Positions 14,610 to 14,874 of a DNA stretch of 14,874 bases are shown piece by piece. Under the pieces are notes generated by a model, which was given only the letters and a program-made list of their open reading frames with translations, was not told the DNA's origin and did no database searches. Position numbers and translations under genes: made by a program. Position 1 is the stretch's first letter; every line of letters starts with the position of its first letter. The DNA comes from an uncultured Acetatifactor sp. Lineage in GTDB: Bacteria > Bacillota > Clostridia > Lachnospirales > Lachnospiraceae. The DNA lies in NCBI GenBank assembly GCA_910586435.1, contig CAJUGT010000044.1:1-14874 (forward strand), in the 5' to 3' direction.

Positions 14610-14874
14610 TTAAAATCTGTCTCCAAAGCTGATTTCCGGCACTTCCATGAAAGTTGCCAACAGGCCTTCATGATAGAAAATCCGGTCGCTCTCTGTAATA
14701 TCTTCTCCCAGAAATTTCCGAAGAACAAATGGCAGCATATAGCTATCCAGACATTTGAACTCAATTTCCGGCAGTTTATCTTGGGTGATTATTTCTTTGT
14801 AATAGCCCTCTGTGCCATGAATTTTGTGGAGCGTAAACAGTTTTGCCCGTATGGGAACCGGAGTCCCTTCCGTC
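14610..14874 (-). CDS. C-terminal part of an unidentified minus-strand gene (5' end outside window)
   Basis: On the minus strand the frame is open from the window edge for 87 codons and ends at TAA (14610-14612). No start codon context is in view, so it is the tail of a gene that begins beyond 14874. The residues are protein-like: VPIRAKLFTLHKIHGTEGYY, later LPEIEFKCLDSYMLPFVLRK, ending EVPEISFGDRF. The other two minus-strand frames are less likely. It precedes the Imm44-like gene by 22 bp, with the next gene's ribosome site in the gap, indicating an operon. I do not recognise the family. If the neighbour is an immunity protein, this might be part of the same toxin locus. Confidence 0.72.
   Translation of the reverse strand, partial: TEGTPVPIRAKLFTLHKIHGTEGYYKEIITQDKLPEIEFKCLDSYMLPFVLRKFLGEDITESDRIFYHEGLLATFMEVPEISFGDRF

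Noticed and set aside
14588..14764. Longer N-terminus for the Imm44-like protein
   Set aside because: This extension lies in the coding region of the neighbouring gene in another frame; the ATG at 14587 has a proper ribosome site.

Overview
The window looks like chromosomal DNA of a low-to-mid GC Gram-positive anaerobe, most likely a gut clostridium of the Lachnospiraceae type. The basis is strong AGGAGG-type ribosome sites, sigma-A-like promoters, a polytopic membrane protein resembling DUF6020, a plant-glycan glycosidase, and the general codon style. The taxonomic placement is inference; no rRNA or marker gene is present.

Layout. (1) Positions 1-490 hold the possible tail of a truncated gene, a long intergenic stem-loop and a promoter. 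(2) Positions 491-5888 carry four plus-strand genes: a multi-spanning membrane protein (DUF6020-like, GT-C-like), a GH127 beta-L-arabinofuranosidase with its complete Cys/Glu active site, thiamine pyrophosphokinase, and a Tpt1/KptA RNA 2'-phosphotransferase. (3) Positions 5955-9597 carry a visibly more AT-rich two-gene restriction-modification-like module: a 993-aa N6-adenine DNA methyltransferase overlapping by 8 bp a 222-aa protein with a PD-(D/E)xK nuclease motif. (4) Positions 9737-10310 hold a MarR regulator with a good promoter and an inverted repeat across it. (5) Positions 10311-13848 hold a cassette of two paralogous ArsA/Get3-like ATPases, each with a C-terminal HSP20-like domain, with a 77-aa helical protein between them. 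Each of the three spacers in this cassette carries a different tandem repeat (18 bp x 15, 13 bp x 11, 32 bp x 2). (6) Positions 13849-14203 hold a large imperfect palindromic element at a convergent junction. (7) The minus strand at the right edge carries an Imm44-like small protein and the C-terminal 87 codons of a gene that runs out of the window.

How the genes may work together. The methyltransferase and the small nuclease look like a split modification/cleavage (phage defence) pair. The two ATPases probably form a hetero- or paired homodimeric Get3/ArsA-type machine, with the small protein as candidate partner and MarR as candidate regulator. There are no arsenic genes and no metalloid-binding cysteines, so arsenite export is unlikely. 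The ATPase cassette with its repeat-filled spacers is the least explained part of the window, followed by the split methyltransferase/nuclease module.
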